DNA from: Planctomyces sp. SH-PL62
Lineage (GTDB): Bacteria; Planctomycetota; Planctomycetia; Planctomycetales; Planctomycetaceae
Direction of reading: 5' to 3'
NCBI GenBank assembly: GCA_945905295.1
Contig: CAMDPX010000043.1
Span: 1 to 40,813 of the forward strand
DNA length: 40,813 bases
In this document: positions 8,294 through 16,175 of the stretch, in pieces
Layout: the number at the start of each line of letters is the position of its first letter
How positions within the stretch are numbered: the stretch's first letter is position 1
Made by a program: the position numbers and the translations under genes
The notes under the pieces: model-generated
Database searches by the model: none
What the model was told of the DNA's origin: nothing
What the model saw: the letters and a program-made list of their open reading frames with translations, nothing else

Positions 8294-9289
8294 TCAACCG
8301 CCAATTGAATACATCGCGCGTTTCGGTTGAATGAACTTCGCCGTGTTGATTTGATGGCCTTCCCATTTGGCGGCGACGCAGGACTTGATCGCTTCGGCGA
8401 TCGCGGCGCCCGAAGCTCCGTCGCGCAACAGGCCGCGGACGTCGGTCTCTTCGAGGCTGAAGAGGCAGTTGCGAATCTTTCCGTCGGCGGTGATGCGGAA
8501 GCGGTCGCAGTTCATGCAGAACGGTTGACTGACGCTCGCAATGAATCCGACGTGGCCGACGCCGTCTTCGAAGACGAACTCGGTCGCGGGTGCGTGCGGG
8601 TTTTGATCGGGGATCGGGATCAGCGGCATGATCTCGGCCGAGAGCCGTTCGATGATCTCGTGAGCAAACAGGACTTTGTCACGCTCCCAAGCGTTGTCGG
8701 CGTCGAGCGGCATGAACTCGATGAAACGCAGCTCGACGCCGGTCTCTCGCGCGAACTTGCCGAACGGCACGATCTCATCCTCAGTCATCCCGCGCACCGA
8801 GACGGCGTTGATTTTGACCGGATCAAAGCCGACTCGTTGAGCGGCTTGAATCCCTTCGATGACTTTCTCATACCCCTCGCGGCGTGTGATCTCTTTGAAC
8901 TTCACCGGATCGAGTGCGTCGAGCGAGACATTGATCCGCCGCAGCCCCGCGTCCCACAACGCTTGAGCTTGCTCGGCCAGCAGGATGCCGTTGGTCGTGA
9001 TGCCGATGTCGTGAACTCCGTCGATCGCGGCAATCATCTCGACCAGCTTGTGCAGGTCTTTGCGAACGAGCGGTTCGCCACCGGTCAGCCGCACTTTGTT
9101 GACGCCCAGGCCGACGCAGACGCGGGTGAAGCGTTCCATCTCCTCGAACGTCAGCAGGTCTTTGCGATCCATGAACTGCACGTTCTCGGCGGGCATGCAG
9201 TAGAAACAACGGATGTTGCAGCGGTCGGTGACGCTGATGCGGAGATTCGTATGTTCGCGGCCGAACGAATCGACCAATTGTGGTGTCAT
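8294..9289 (-). CDS. moaA: GTP 3',8-cyclase (molybdenum cofactor biosynthesis)
   Basis: 331 aa. I use the ATG at 9289; the upstream in-frame ATG at 9316 lies inside palindromic element 9304-9379 and would add nine repeat-encoded residues. This is a radical SAM enzyme: the first [4Fe-4S] cluster is bound by Cys24, Cys28 and Cys31 (CNIRCFYC), and the SAM-binding TGGEPL is near 69-74. The second cluster, which holds GTP, uses Cys258, Cys261 and Cys275. The protein ends in GG, needed for activity in known MoaA. It converts GTP to 3',8-cyclo-7,8-dihydro-GTP, the first step of molybdopterin synthesis. It is encoded downstream of moaE and moaD on the same strand. MoaC is not in the window. Confidence 0.95.
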   Translation of the reverse strand: MTPQLVDSFGREHTNLRISVTDRCNIRCFYCMPAENVQFMDRKDLLTFEEMERFTRVCVGLGVNKVRLTGGEPLVRKDLHKLVEMIAAIDGVHDIGITTNGILLAEQAQALWDAGLRRINVSLDALDPVKFKEITRREGYEKVIEGIQAAQRVGFDPVKINAVSVRGMTEDEIVPFGKFARETGVELRFIEFMPLDADNAWERDKVLFAHEIIERLSAEIMPLIPIPDQNPHAPATEFVFEDGVGHVGFIASVSQPFCMNCDRFRITADGKIRNCLFSLEETDVRGLLRDGASGAAIAEAIKSCVAAKWEGHQINTAKFIQPKRAMYSIGG

Positions 9290-9303
9290 GGCTTCTTCTG
9301 CTT

Positions 9304-9379
9304 GTAGTGACCGCATTCATGCGGTCGTTCCTGCGTCGTGAGCGTGTTACCCGTCGGACCCGATGAATCGGGTCACTAC
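9304..9379. repeat. GTAG...CTAC nested palindrome, family B copy 1
   Basis: Bounded by GTAGTG and CACTAC. The left half folds as GACCGCAT-TC-ATGCGGTC and the right half as GACCCGAT-GA-ATCGGGTC, giving a three-way structure. A related copy is at 33746-33817. It begins 3 nt from the moaE stop and ends 14 nt from the moaA start. Confidence 0.9.
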
Positions 9380-9382
9380 GAG

Positions 9383-9796
9383 CTATGAGCCGGGATGGAC
9401 CCATTCGGTGCTGCCGTCGCTCCAGTTTTCTTTCTTCCAGATCGGGACCACTTCTTTGAGCCGGTCGATGAGGAATCGTCCCGCGTCGAACGCCTGATGT
9501 CGATGGGGGCAACTCACGGCGACCGCCACGCTGACGTCGCCCAATTCGAGATGTCCCAACCGATGCACGATTCCCGCCTCAATCACCGGCCAGCGTGCGC
9601 GGGCTTCGGCTTCGAGTTCCTTCAGCTTCGCTTCCGCCATTTCCGGATACGCATCGTAATCCAGCGCGACGGTTTGTCGTCCCTGAGTCATTTCGCGAAC
9701 CGTGCCGAGAAACAACACGACCGCACCGGCCTGAGTCGATCGGACCGACTCGGTCAGCGCGGCGAAGTCGATGGGAGTGTGAGTGAGTTGGATCAT
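9383..9796 (-). CDS. moaE: molybdopterin synthase catalytic subunit
   Basis: 137 aa from the ATG at 9796; an ATG at 9817 would add seven residues not typical of the family. Characteristic MoaE motifs are AGAVVLFLGTVRE near the N-terminus, LDYDAYPEMAEAKL, IVHRLGHLELGDVSVAVAVS, CPHRHQAFDAGRFLIDRLKE and the catalytic lysine region VPIWKKE. With MoaD it transfers sulfur to cyclic pyranopterin monophosphate to make molybdopterin. It lies between moaD and moaA in direction of transcription, but an opposite-strand toxin-antitoxin pair separates it from moaD, so it may need its own promoter. Confidence 0.95.
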   Translation of the reverse strand: MIQLTHTPIDFAALTESVRSTQAGAVVLFLGTVREMTQGRQTVALDYDAYPEMAEAKLKELEAEARARWPVIEAGIVHRLGHLELGDVSVAVAVSCPHRHQAFDAGRFLIDRLKEVVPIWKKENWSDGSTEWVHPGS

Positions 9797-9950
9797 TATT
9801 GGGTTGGAATTGGGCATCGAAGACGATTATTGAGAGCGAGACTAACGGGCAGACATTGGCCGCTCAATTCACGAGTCCTGTTTTCAGTCACTCTCCTCGA
9901 TACTAGACTCATTCGCGAAGACACAGCCCAAGTCTCATTGTGAGGCAATC

Positions 9951-10190
9951 ATGGTTTCTCCGAATACCGATTTGCTGACTGAAGAATGGGAGCGAATTCG
10001 TCATTGGCCGGACGAGCAGCGCCGTGAGTTGTTGACTCGATTGTTGCGGTCTTTGGGGACGCCCTCGACAAACACAATATCGAGCGTCAGCCCGTCGCAA
10101 TTAATCGGAGCGTGGGCAGTCCCGTCGCCGCCGTCTGATGCGGACGTTGATCGGATTATCGACGAGGAACGATTTCGAAGGTGCGGCTGA
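9951..10190 (+). CDS. putative antitoxin of a PIN-toxin pair
   Basis: 79 aa, acidic C-terminal half, no membrane segment. I do not recognise a named family. The assignment rests on size and position: its TGA (10188-10190) overlaps the ATG of a PIN-domain gene (10190-10192), the tight coupling typical of VapBC-type operons. The N-terminal helix (LTEEWERIRHWPDEQRRELLTRLLRSL) could be a DNA-binding or dimerisation element. The C-terminal region (SDADVDRIIDEERFRR) resembles the toxin-wrapping acidic tail of many antitoxins. The pair is inserted, opposite in strand, within the moa gene run. Confidence 0.75.
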   Translation: MVSPNTDLLTEEWERIRHWPDEQRRELLTRLLRSLGTPSTNTISSVSPSQLIGAWAVPSPPSDADVDRIIDEERFRRCG

Positions 10191-10621
10191 TGCGGGTTTT
10201 GCTGGACACAGACGTATTGCTCGATTCCCTGCTACAACGGCCGCCCTGGCATGCGGAGTCCGATGAGATTCTTCGCCGAGCCGCTGGCAGCGAAGTTCAC
10301 CTTGCCGTCGTGAGCCTAACCCTGGCAAACCTATTTTATGTCGGACGACGCATCGTGGGAGCCGAGCGTGCGAGAGCAGAAGTTCGCCGTATTGTGATGA
10401 CCTTTGACGTTCTGCCGGTCGACCGTCAGACCATTCTCGATGCCGACGCGTTGCCTGGCGCGGATTTCGAAGTCAACATTCAAATTGCGGCCACGAAGTC
10501 CGCAAACCTGGATGCGATTGTCACACGAAATACACAAGACTTCTCGGCCAGCACGATTCCGGTTTGGACTCCGTCGGAGCTGCTTGGCCGGCTCACATCG
10601 CCAACAACTATCCGCCGCTGA
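10190..10621 (+). CDS. PIN-domain ribonuclease toxin (VapC-like)
   Basis: 143 aa from the ATG at 10190. A GTG at 10181 is in frame but the TGATG overlap with the upstream antitoxin favours 10190. The PIN fold is indicated by the N-terminal VLLDTDVLLD (first metal-binding aspartates), a central LTLANLFYVGRR segment and the C-terminal ANLDAIVTRNTQDF. PIN toxins cleave RNA using clustered acidic residues and Mg/Mn. The usual FEDA motif reads FEVN here, so one acidic position may be lost while the glutamate is kept. The 3' end overlaps moaD (opposite strand) by 14 nt, consistent with a module inserted between moaD and moaE. Confidence 0.82.
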   Translation: MRVLLDTDVLLDSLLQRPPWHAESDEILRRAAGSEVHLAVVSLTLANLFYVGRRIVGAERARAEVRRIVMTFDVLPVDRQTILDADALPGADFEVNIQIAATKSANLDAIVTRNTQDFSASTIPVWTPSELLGRLTSPTTIRR

Positions 10622-10853
10622 CCGGCGGAAAGACGGCCAGATCCGTGCGGCCGGCGACTGGTGTGGTGGGAGCAGCGTAATCGTTGCCGACCGCGATGAG
10701 CAGGCTCGACAGGATCGGTTCCAAAGCGGGAACTCGTTCGCCGAGCGCGATACGCAGATCGGTGGCGGTCGCGGAATCGGGGAGGTCGAGTTCCAGCGCT
10801 GGCGATCCCGCGAGGTCACGGGCACGAGCGAATAATTTCAAAACAGTTTTCAT
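10608..10853 (-). CDS. moaD: molybdopterin synthase sulfur-carrier subunit
   Basis: 81 aa, full length for MoaD. It is a ubiquitin-like fold with the N-terminal VLKLFARARDLAG strand and the C-terminal diglycine (FPPVSGG). The diglycine is thiocarboxylated and delivers sulfur to the MoaE active site. Its ATG overlaps the TGA of the upstream FAD/Fe-S oxidoreductase (ATGA at 10850-10853), so the two are translationally coupled. Its 3' end overlaps the convergent PIN toxin gene by 14 nt. The partner moaE lies about 0.8 kb downstream beyond the toxin-antitoxin pair. Confidence 0.93.
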   Translation of the reverse strand: MKTVLKLFARARDLAGSPALELDLPDSATATDLRIALGERVPALEPILSSLLIAVGNDYAAPTTPVAGRTDLAVFPPVSGG

Positions 10854-13800
10854 GTGACGACGAGTTTCTTGGTGGCTTTCTGAAGGCGTTGCCGAATCTC
10901 CGGCATCAGCCCGTAAGACAACGCGAGCAACTTAATCGGGTGCAGCGTCGGTGTGGTCGTGCCCTGCTCCATCTGCATCTTGCAACTGCTGCATTCGGTC
11001 AGGCCGATGTTGATGTCGGTCGTGCGCATGTGCTCGATCAGATCGTGGCCGATGCGCAGCGAAGCGTCAAAGTTCTCGCGAGTCAGGCCGAACGCGCCGG
11101 CCATGCCGGAGCAGCCTTTCTCGATGGAGAAAACCTCCAGTTCGGGAATCCGCTCCAGCAGCTTGAGCACCGGGCTGCCGTGCTGCAAGGCTTTCAGATG
11201 GCACGGCGTGTGATAACTGGCGGTCAGCTTGAGCGGACCGAAATCGGTGCGGAGCTGATCCTTCGCAAGCAGTCCCGCGAGGAAGTCGGTCGCCTCGACG
11301 ACTTGATCCGCGACAACCTGCACGTCGGGATGATCGAGCAGTCGCGGATATTCGTATTTCAGACAGAGGGCAGCGGCTGGTTCCGTGCAGATGATCGACA
11401 CCCCTTCGCGCGCGAGTTCGGACAACTCGCGGACGTTTTGCTCGGCAACTTTGCGAGCAGCGTCGAGGTCGCCGGCCGAGATCATCGCCATTCCGGAAAC
11501 GGTTTGATCTTCCGGGACATGCACGCGCACGCCGTTGTGTTCCAGGATCGCCAGGAACGCTCGGCCGAGTTCCGGGTCGTGGTAGTTCGCGAAGTGATCG
11601 ACGAAATACACAACCGGCTTGTTCTTTCCGAGTTCTTCCGGGAACGCGGTCAGCTCGCGCGAGACCGAATCCAGCAGCGACTTGCGGGCGAACGTCGGCA
11701 GCTTGCGTTGCCGATGAATGCCGACAAACCGTTCCAGCAGCCAGCGCGTCGTCGCGTTGTTGAGTCCCCGATTCACGAACCAACTCAACATGCAGCCGAT
11801 CGTACCGAACGAGTGCGCTCGCGACAGCAACCAGTGAGCGCGGTCGAGTCCGTGCTCGGCGACGTTCGCGGCCTTCGCCTCGATCATCATCTGCGAGACG
11901 TTGACGTTCGCCGGACATTCGAGTTCGCACTGCTTGCAGTTGAAGCACAGATCAGCGATCCGCTTCATCGCCTCCGATGCGAAATCCTGAGGCGACACAC
12001 GCCCGGTCACAAAGTTGCGAACGATGTTCGCCTTCGAGCGTGGCGAGGCTTCCTCGGTCGGATCGGCGCGGAAGAACGGACACATCCGCAGGTCGGGAGA
12101 CTGCGTTCGGCACATGCCGCAGCCATTACACGCCGCGGCCTCTGCGAGCAGTTCTTCCGGCGTCCATTTCAATTGCAGCTCGATCAAGGGTCGCATCTGA
12201 GTGGCACGCCCTGAGTCATCGAAGGGCGTGGAGCCGCTGACCACGCCCTTCGATGACTCAGGGCGTGCCACCCCCATTTGCGCAACGATTGCAGACGAAG
12301 GTCGCAGATTCTTGACGGTCAGATGCGGATCGTCGCTGACCTTCTTACCGGGATTCATCAAGTGCAGCGGATCGAAGACATCTTTGACCTGCTGAAAGAC
12401 TCGGTACAGCGATCCGTATTGCGAGCGCAGAAAACTGGTTCGCGAGAGTCCGTCACCGTGCTCGCCGCTGATCGTGCCGCCGACGTCGAACACCGCTTGA
12501 TAAAGATCGCGAGCGATCGCTTCGAGCCGCGGCGCGTCAGCCGGCGTCGGGTTCGGAAGAAACGGCCGCAGGTGAATCTGTCCCGCCGCCGCGTGCGAGT
12601 ACACCGACGCGATGACCTCATGCTTCTGCAACACCTTTTGCATCCGGCCGAGATACTCGCGGAGCTTCTCCGGCGGAACCGCGATCGCCTCCACAAACGG
12701 TTGCGGCCGAGTCGCCCCCTTCACACGGTTCAGGTGCGGGACCACTTTGCGGGGCAACGACCACAACAACTCGACGGAGTCGTAGTCGTAAGCGTCCGCC
12801 GCCAATTGGCCGTCAAATCGCTGGGCCGTCTCGACCGCGAAGCGAATTCGGTCGCGAGCTTGTGCCTCGCTGAAGCCGGTCTGCTCGACGATTAACGCGG
12901 CTTCGGCTGTTTGCGGGATGATGTGCGTGAAGAAGGCGTCGGCTTCTCTCGCGAGCGTCAGCAATCGCCGGTCAAGCAGATCGCACGCACTGGGAAGTTG
13001 ATCGCTCAAGGCATGGACCGCGTCGATCGCGGCATCCATGCTCGCAAAGAACAGCAGCGCGACGCCTCGGCCGGTCGGCAGCGGGGCGGTGTGCAGCGTT
13101 GCGGACGTGAACAGCCCCAGCGTCCCTTCCGACCCGACCAGCAACCGCGCGGCGTGCAGATGCGTGCGCGATAACACACCACGCAAGTAATACCCGGAAC
13201 AGTTTCGCGGGATCGGCGGCTGCTTCTCACGAATCAAACTCTCGTTCTCGGATAACAACCGAGCCAATCGGCTAACGAGTCCGCGCCGCACCTCGGATTC
13301 GGTCGCCTTCAAGCCCGCATCGCTGCTGCCGCCGAGCAACGTCGCTGCCAACGCCGTTACGCCGTCTGTGACCGCTCCCAGCGGATCGCTCAGCAACGAT
13401 TCGACCGCCGGCTTCGCAATGTCCTTCGGCGGCAACTCGCCTTCGAGCGGCTCATTTCCCAATTCGAGACACTGCCCGCCGGCCAAAACGATCTCGACCG
13501 ACCGCACATGATCGCGCGTCGAACCGACTCGCATCGACCGCGAGCCCGCCGCATCCGTCGCCAACATGCTGCCGATCGTCGTGATCGCGGGGTTCGACGG
13601 GTCCGGCGGGAAATACTGTCCGCGATCACGCAGCACGCGATTCAGGTCGTCCAGCACGACCCCCGCTTGAACTCGCACCGTGTCGGGACCGATCTGCTCG
13701 ATCTTCGTCAGATGCCGCGAGCAATCCACAATCAGCCCGCGTCCCAGCGCTCCGCCCGTCACACTCGAACCGGCCCCGCGCGGGATCAACGGAATCTTCT

Positions 13801-13987
13801 TCTCGGCCGCGTACTTCGCGAGAGCGACGACGTCGTCACGATCTTTGGGAAACGCGACCCCCAGCGGTTCGATCTGATACCAACTGGCATCGCTGGCAAA
13901 CATCGCCACCGAGAGCGCGTCTACGGCCAGTTCGCCCGCAAACACGCCCGACAGATCTTCGACGATGCGCTGCCGTTGTTCGTGCAT
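10850..13987 (-). CDS. FAD-linked oxidase fused to Fe-S / CCG-domain protein (D-lactate dehydrogenase-like)
   Basis: 1045 aa. The N-terminal FAD-binding PCMH domain (about 20-240) has PRGAGSSVTGGALG and PPDPSNPAITTIGSMLATDAAGSR. An FAD-oxidase C-terminal domain (about 290-550) ends with SGEHGDG and MNPGKKV. An iron-sulfur region follows, with CNGCGMC and CFNCKQCELECP cluster motifs (about 619-695). The rest is a GlpC/LldE-like region with two CCG repeats (YHTPCHLKAL; CSGMAGAFG; TECSSCKMQ). This is the GlcD+GlcF-type fusion that oxidises D-2-hydroxy acids such as D-lactate at the membrane and passes electrons onward. A 71-bp palindrome is inserted in-frame at residues ~573-596, in the linker between flavin and Fe-S halves. 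It is coupled to moaD by a 4-nt overlap. Confidence 0.9.
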   Translation of the reverse strand: MHEQRQRIVEDLSGVFAGELAVDALSVAMFASDASWYQIEPLGVAFPKDRDDVVALAKYAAEKKIPLIPRGAGSSVTGGALGRGLIVDCSRHLTKIEQIGPDTVRVQAGVVLDDLNRVLRDRGQYFPPDPSNPAITTIGSMLATDAAGSRSMRVGSTRDHVRSVEIVLAGGQCLELGNEPLEGELPPKDIAKPAVESLLSDPLGAVTDGVTALAATLLGGSSDAGLKATESEVRRGLVSRLARLLSENESLIREKQPPIPRNCSGYYLRGVLSRTHLHAARLLVGSEGTLGLFTSATLHTAPLPTGRGVALLFFASMDAAIDAVHALSDQLPSACDLLDRRLLTLAREADAFFTHIIPQTAEAALIVEQTGFSEAQARDRIRFAVETAQRFDGQLAADAYDYDSVELLWSLPRKVVPHLNRVKGATRPQPFVEAIAVPPEKLREYLGRMQKVLQKHEVIASVYSHAAAGQIHLRPFLPNPTPADAPRLEAIARDLYQAVFDVGGTISGEHGDGLSRTSFLRSQYGSLYRVFQQVKDVFDPLHLMNPGKKVSDDPHLTVKNLRPSSAIVAQMGVARPESSKGVVSGSTPFDDSGRATQMRPLIELQLKWTPEELLAEAAACNGCGMCRTQSPDLRMCPFFRADPTEEASPRSKANIVRNFVTGRVSPQDFASEAMKRIADLCFNCKQCELECPANVNVSQMMIEAKAANVAEHGLDRAHWLLSRAHSFGTIGCMLSWFVNRGLNNATTRWLLERFVGIHRQRKLPTFARKSLLDSVSRELTAFPEELGKNKPVVYFVDHFANYHDPELGRAFLAILEHNGVRVHVPEDQTVSGMAMISAGDLDAARKVAEQNVRELSELAREGVSIICTEPAAALCLKYEYPRLLDHPDVQVVADQVVEATDFLAGLLAKDQLRTDFGPLKLTASYHTPCHLKALQHGSPVLKLLERIPELEVFSIEKGCSGMAGAFGLTRENFDASLRIGHDLIEHMRTTDINIGLTECSSCKMQMEQGTTTPTLHPIKLLALSYGLMPEIRQRLQKATKKLVVT
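12201..12271. repeat. in-CDS palindrome with 31-bp perfect arms
   Basis: Arms 12201-12231 and 12241-12271 are perfect reverse complements with a 9-nt loop. Each arm has an internal mini-hairpin (CGCCCT...AGGGCG). It is inserted in the interdomain linker of the FAD/Fe-S oxidoreductase with the reading frame intact, encoding a peptide that includes ARPESSKGV and PFDDSGRAT. Confidence 0.9.
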
Positions 13988-14011
13988 GGGATTGAAAACG
14001 ACGTCCAGATT

Positions 14012-14482
14012 TCACTTCGGCCGGCTGGCGTCCTCCAACCGGATCGCCTCTTGCCGGTAACGCTCATGAGTTTCGAGGTTGAACCGCTCGTGCCGCCCAT
14101 CCAGCGACGCGTGGCGATGCCGTGAGCCGCACCGATAACACACCAACACGTCTCGCATCAAAGTGTAAAGCACCCCATCCAGCAACGCGAACAGCAGCAA
14201 CACGCCGATCGCCCACTCCGGCATCATGAACCACCAGAAGATCGTGCTCACCAACGCCCCAATGGCGACCATCAGTACTCCCACTCGTTGTGGGAAATCT
14301 TTCTGCCGCCAAATGTCCTCGCAGCCACAAACCAGACAGTTTTCTGGGTCATTACCGGAGCGATTCTCCACCGCAATCGGCCGCTGCCACGAACAATTCG
14401 GACAACGTAAATCGGTCGCATCGGCAACAACCTCGACGAGGCTGTTGACATGACACGCCGGACATTCAAAGACGATCCACAT
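14012..14482 (-). CDS. zinc-ribbon membrane protein, unknown function
   Basis: 156 aa. CPAC and CPNC (residues ~8-34) form a zinc-ribbon pair; a CLVCGC motif follows near residue 50. Two adjacent hydrophobic segments at roughly 70-110 (VGVLMVAIGALVSTIFWWF and EWAIGVLLLFALLDGVLYTL) should be membrane-spanning. A further CYRCG motif lies after them, then a charged tail. This suggests a membrane-anchored metal-binding protein with several Cys pairs on the cytoplasmic side. Its stop lies 24 nt before the FAD/Fe-S oxidoreductase start, so they are probably co-transcribed. The role is unknown. Confidence 0.75.
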   Translation of the reverse strand: MWIVFECPACHVNSLVEVVADATDLRCPNCSWQRPIAVENRSGNDPENCLVCGCEDIWRQKDFPQRVGVLMVAIGALVSTIFWWFMMPEWAIGVLLLFALLDGVLYTLMRDVLVCYRCGSRHRHASLDGRHERFNLETHERYRQEAIRLEDASRPK

Positions 14483-14489
14483 GAGTCAT

Positions 14490-14528
14490 CTCAAATTTCA
14501 AATTTCAGATTTCAGATTTCAGATTTCA
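14490..14528. repeat. ATTTCAGATTT tandem simple repeat, copy 1
   Basis: An AT-rich tract of repeated (A)AATTTCA / GATTTCA units stands out from the GC-rich surroundings. It begins just upstream of the zinc-ribbon gene and covers the stop codon of the membrane protein gene ending at 14526. A related tract occurs inside the PSCyt1/DUF1553 gene at 27531-27576. Confidence 0.85.
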
Positions 14529-15407
14529 CAACGGCAGCTTCGTCTCGCTGAGCAGCAACGCCGCCGTCATGTCTCCGATGAATGCCAAGATGACGCCGAC
14601 AAACAGCACCCCGGTCGCGGCCTGCGTGTTGCGATATTTCATGATTCGCCACACCATCAGGCTGACTACAAGTGGTCCAAAGATTCCCGCTAGCCAGCGG
14701 AGTCCAAGCCATGTACTCGGCGCGGCCGACAATCCAACGAGTCTTCCATCCGCGTCTTCCACCCCGCCCAAAAACATCAGCAAGATGACGGCGGAAACCA
14801 CGAAGCGAAACATACTCGCGATCCCCAAATGCAGATTGACTCGCTTCAACGGCTCAACCGACATCGTCGGGGCCGTGAGATACCAGTGACCGAGCAACAT
14901 GCCAACCACCACACTGCCAAGCACTCCAGCATTCGTGAATTCGGACACGATTGCTAAGAACGCTGGGCAAGCCGAGGAAACGGCAGGCACACCGTTTCTC
15001 ACGATCATGTCTCCCCAAGAAATGATGAATCCATCGTGCCCAGCAGCGGCGAACGGAGCGATCAACTCACCACCGGAAAAAAAAAGAATTCCGAAGCCGA
15101 CTACCCCACCGCTGGTTCGACGCTCCAGAGTCCACAGGACTGAGCCGACGAAACCCAAGCCAGCGATCACGCTCGATGGCAGCGCCGCCGCCAACGGCGA
15201 CGGAAGAGCTGAAACCAACTCACTCGAACCTGCATCACGAATGGCCGACTGCGCCTCCATCGCCATGCTCAAAGCCGCGAGCGTTCCCAGTCCCATCACA
15301 ACCAGCATCTGAATGCGAAAGAAACCGGACGTCAATTGCCGGCGCGGCATTAGCGCCCACATCAGGCTCATGCCGCAGATCAGACGCAATGCAAACTGAG
15401 CGATCAT
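14526..15407 (-). CDS. polytopic integral membrane protein, unknown
   Basis: 293 aa with about seven or eight hydrophobic segments (for example LICGMSLMWALM, MLVVMGLGTLAALSMAM, SSVIAGLGFVGSVLW, VVGFGILFFSGG, VLGSVVVGMLLGHWYLTA, FRFVVSAVILLMFLGG, LRWLAGIFGPLVVSLMVW, TGVLFVGVILAFIGDMTAALLL). A conserved-looking GHWYLTAPTMSVEPLKR loop and a histidine in VNLHLGIAS may be ligand-binding. I do not recognise the family, and no cofactor motif proves a respiratory role. It is 43 nt upstream of the zinc-ribbon membrane gene on the same strand. The start codon is 2 nt from palindromic element 15409-15487. Confidence 0.8.
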   Translation of the reverse strand: MIAQFALRLICGMSLMWALMPRRQLTSGFFRIQMLVVMGLGTLAALSMAMEAQSAIRDAGSSELVSALPSPLAAALPSSVIAGLGFVGSVLWTLERRTSGGVVGFGILFFSGGELIAPFAAAGHDGFIISWGDMIVRNGVPAVSSACPAFLAIVSEFTNAGVLGSVVVGMLLGHWYLTAPTMSVEPLKRVNLHLGIASMFRFVVSAVILLMFLGGVEDADGRLVGLSAAPSTWLGLRWLAGIFGPLVVSLMVWRIMKYRNTQAATGVLFVGVILAFIGDMTAALLLSETKLPL

Positions 15408-15408
15408 C

Positions 15409-15487
15409 GTAGCCTGACTCTCCGAGTCGGGTGCCTTGTCTTCGGGGATCTCATGGTCATGCGCCCCGACTCGGAGAGTCGGGCTAC
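15409..15487. repeat. GTAG...CTAC nested palindrome between folE and the membrane protein gene
   Basis: Outer arms of 23 bp (GTAGCC... / ...GGCTAC) match with a single G-T wobble. Each arm carries a small hairpin (GACTC-tcc-GAGTC). It has the same termini as families B and C. It begins 6 nt after the folE stop and ends against the start of the membrane protein gene. Confidence 0.88.
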
Positions 15488-15493
15488 GGTGGG

Positions 15494-16084
15494 CTACCGC
15501 TGATTGATCAGCGACATGACTTCGGCTCGGCTGGATTGATTCGTCAGGAACAACCCGCGAACCGCGCTGGTGATGGTGATGCTGCCCGGCTTGCGGACGC
15601 CGCGGATCGTCATGCAGGAATGCTCGGCTTCCAGCACGACGACCACTCCTTTCGCATCGAGCTCGCGATGCAAGAGATCGGCAATCGTGTGCGTCATTCG
15701 CTCTTGAACCTGCGGCCGGCGCGAGACTTCATCGACCACACGAGCCAGCTTGCTCAGCCCGGCGATCTTGCGGTTGGGCAAATAGCCGACGTGAGCCTTG
15801 CCGATAAACGGCAGCAAATGATGCTCGCAAACACTGTTGAAGGCGATGTCCCGCACGAGCACCAATTCGTCGTAGTCCTCGATAAAGAACTTCTGAAGGT
15901 GCCGCGCCGGGTCCGTGTGCAAACCGGAGAAAAGTTCGGCGTACATCCGCGCGACTCGGGCGGGCGTTTCGAGCAGGCCGTCGCGGTTCGGGTCTTCGCC
16001 GACCGCTGCCAGAATCTCTCGAACCGCCCGTTCGATACGCGGCAAATCCACAGTCGTCGGTGTCTCAGAGTTGTCGCTCACCAT
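15494..16084 (-). CDS. folE: GTP cyclohydrolase I
   Basis: 196 aa, full-length type I enzyme. Zn ligands are Cys86 and His89 in [10 protein letters not shown], and Cys157 in [38 protein letters not shown] and RPQVQERMT are further family signatures. It converts GTP to 7,8-dihydroneopterin triphosphate, the entry point to tetrahydrofolate (and to preQ0/tetrahydrobiopterin) synthesis in the cytoplasm. It lies between a palindromic element (3' side) and a hairpin that ends the upstream globin gene, so it is probably transcribed alone. Confidence 0.96.
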   Translation of the reverse strand: MVSDNSETPTTVDLPRIERAVREILAAVGEDPNRDGLLETPARVARMYAELFSGLHTDPARHLQKFFIEDYDELVLVRDIAFNSVCEHHLLPFIGKAHVGYLPNRKIAGLSKLARVVDEVSRRPQVQERMTHTIADLLHRELDAKGVVVVLEAEHSCMTIRGVRKPGSITITSAVRGLFLTNQSSRAEVMSLINQR

Positions 16085-16104
16085 GTGATTTCCTGGAAAC
16101 AGAA

Positions 16105-16135
16105 CGCCGTCGGAGCGGGCTTCCGTTCCGACGGC
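16105..16135 (-). terminator. hairpin downstream of the globin lipoprotein gene
   Basis: A 10-bp GC-rich stem (CGCCGTCGGA / TCCGACGGCG) with a short loop. On the minus strand it is followed by TTCTGTTT, a weak T-tract, 41 nt past the stop of the 16176-16766 gene and 20 nt before folE. Confidence 0.6.
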
Positions 16136-16175
16136 GGGTCAATGAATTTGGTTCGAGATCGCGATCAAACCGCGG

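Noticed and set aside
10889-12214. 441-codon plus-strand open frame in the FAD/Fe-S oxidoreductase
   Set aside because: Antisense of conserved Fe-S and CCG motifs; no domain of its own.
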